A stretch of 7,354 nucleotides of DNA from Paracoccaceae bacterium (GTDB taxonomy: Bacteria; Pseudomonadota; Alphaproteobacteria; Rhodobacterales; Rhodobacteraceae): positions 1-7,354 of the forward strand of contig JANSYB010000093.1 of the NCBI GenBank assembly GCA_024742655.1. The letters are read 5' to 3'. Below are positions 6,410 through 7,354 of the stretch, piece by piece. Both the position numbers and the translations under genes were made by a program. Position 1 is the stretch's first letter. Every line of letters starts with the position of its first letter. Below the pieces are notes generated by a model, which worked only from the letters and a program-made list of their open reading frames with translations, did not search any database and was not told the DNA's origin.

Positions 6410-7170
6410 CCGGTGCTGTCCTCGAACTGCGCGGGCTTCACAAGGCCTTTGGCGCGCTGGTGGTCACGGACGGGATCGACCTCGACCTGCATCGCGGCGA
6501 ATGTCACGCGCTCATTGGCCCCAATGGCGCGGGCAAGACCACGCTGATCAACCAGATTTCCGGCGCGTTGCAACCCGACGCGGGGCGTATCTCGTTCGAG
6601 GGGCGCGACGTGACCGACCTCAGCGTGGCGGACCGCGCGGTGGCGGGGCTGGGACGGTCGTTCCAGATCACCTCGATTCTGCCGGATTTCACCGTACTGG
6701 AAAACGTGGCTTTGGCCGCGCAGAGGCGCGACGGCTCCAGCTTTCGCTTTCTTGGCCGCGCCGCGCGCGAGACGCGCCTGAACGACGCCGCGATGGAGGC
6801 GCTTGGCCAGCTGGGGCTGGAGACCCGCGCCGACGTGGTGGCGGGCGCGCTGTCCTACGGGGAAAAGCGACTACTGGAACTGGCCATCGCCATTGCCGGG
6901 CAGCCGCATGTCCTGTTGCTGGACGAACCGATGGCGGGCATGGGCCGCGCCGAAAGCGAAAGCCTGACGGCAACCCTGCTGGGCATCAAGAAACGGTATC
7001 CCATCCTGCTTATCGAACATGACATGGAGGCGGTGTTCCAATTGGCCGACCGGGTGTCGGTACTGGTCGCGGGTGCCATCGTGGCCAGCGGCACGCCCGA
7101 CGAGGTGCGCACCGACCCGCAGGCGCGCGCCGCCTATCTGGGCGACGATCACACGGGGGACGCGGCATGA
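6406..7170 (+). CDS. livG: LivG-type ATP-binding protein of the HAAT ABC importer
   Basis: A 254-residue cytoplasmic ATPase that powers import together with LivF. All ABC motifs are present: Walker A GPNGAGKTT (38-46), Q-loop Gln87 in RSFQIT, the signature LSYGEKRLLE (149-158, LSYGE replacing the common LSGGQ, as is usual for LivG), Walker B VLLLDEP (169-175), and the switch His205 in IEHDM. The C-terminal extension found in this family appears as VAGAIVASGTPDEVRTDPQARAAYLG (221-246). The ATG overlaps the livM stop as ATGA, with only a weak AGGA before it, which suggests translational coupling. Nothing is missing, so an active ATPase is expected. Confidence 0.96.
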   Translation: MTGAVLELRGLHKAFGALVVTDGIDLDLHRGECHALIGPNGAGKTTLINQISGALQPDAGRISFEGRDVTDLSVADRAVAGLGRSFQITSILPDFTVLENVALAAQRRDGSSFRFLGRAARETRLNDAAMEALGQLGLETRADVVAGALSYGEKRLLELAIAIAGQPHVLLLDEPMAGMGRAESESLTATLLGIKKRYPILLIEHDMEAVFQLADRVSVLVAGAIVASGTPDEVRTDPQARAAYLGDDHTGDAA

Positions 7171-7354
7171 GCCTGTTGTCCATTCGCGACCTGGCAGCCG
7201 GATACGGCGCGGCACAGGTGCTTTTCGGCATCGACCTCGACATCGGCGAGGGCGAGGTCGTCACCCTTCTGGGTCGTAACGGCATGGGCAAGACCACCAC
7301 AGTGCGCGCCATCATGGGGCTGATATCGCCGTGGTCGGGCGAGGTTGTGTTCGA
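7167..7354 (+). CDS. livF: LivF-type ATP-binding protein, N-terminal part (cut by the window edge)
   Basis: The first 62 codons of the second ATPase of the importer. It opens MSLLSIRDLAAGYGAAQVLF, followed by a Walker A of the form GRNGMGKTT (36-44), which is characteristic of LivF as opposed to LivG (GPNGAGKTT), then TVRAIMGLISPWSGEV. The ATG overlaps the livG stop as ATGA. The signature motif, Walker B and C-terminus lie beyond the right edge, so its integrity cannot be judged. Confidence 0.93.
   Translation, partial: MSLLSIRDLAAGYGAAQVLFGIDLDIGEGEVVTLLGRNGMGKTTTVRAIMGLISPWSGEVVF

Overview
The window looks like chromosomal DNA of an alphaproteobacterium, probably of the Rhodobacterales/Roseobacter type. 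This rests on the high G+C, the strong G/C bias at third codon positions (which produces long antisense open frames), the tightly overlapped genes, and the protein families present. The assignment is by family resemblance only; there is no rRNA or other marker gene here.

The left part (about 1-3008) reads on the minus strand. In transcription order it holds msrB, msrA and a FAD/NAD(P)-binding oxidoreductase of the YdhS/NAD_binding_9 type. These three are packed with a 1-base overlap and a 3-base gap, so they are very likely one oxidative-damage repair operon. After a short gap with a candidate promoter and a GC-rich inverted repeat comes the 5' part of a DctB-like C4-dicarboxylate sensor histidine kinase, which runs off the left edge. 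The two methionine sulfoxide reductases together cover both S- and R-methionine sulfoxide. The MsrB is of the zinc-less, two-cysteine type.

The centre (3009-3282) is a 274-base divergent intergenic region without a gene. It holds a perfect 10-base inverted repeat, a near-perfect 14-base tandem direct repeat, a small GNRA-type hairpin and a weak candidate msrB promoter.

The right part (3283-7354) reads on the plus strand. It is a complete-looking branched-chain/aromatic-type (HAAT family) ABC importer operon: periplasmic binding protein, LivH permease, LivM permease, LivG ATPase and the start of the LivF ATPase, cut by the right edge. The last four genes are joined by ATGA overlaps. A strong stem-loop sits between the binding protein gene and livH, a layout often associated with higher expression of the binding protein than of the membrane parts. 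The substrate cannot be told from the sequence: the transporter class handles branched-chain amino acids, amides, urea or aromatic acids.

I see no CRISPR array, mobile element, tRNA or rRNA, phage gene or defence system. The region is mostly ordinary housekeeping and transport. The points most worth checking are the repeats of the divergent intergenic region and the linkage of an uncharacterised flavoprotein to msrBA.
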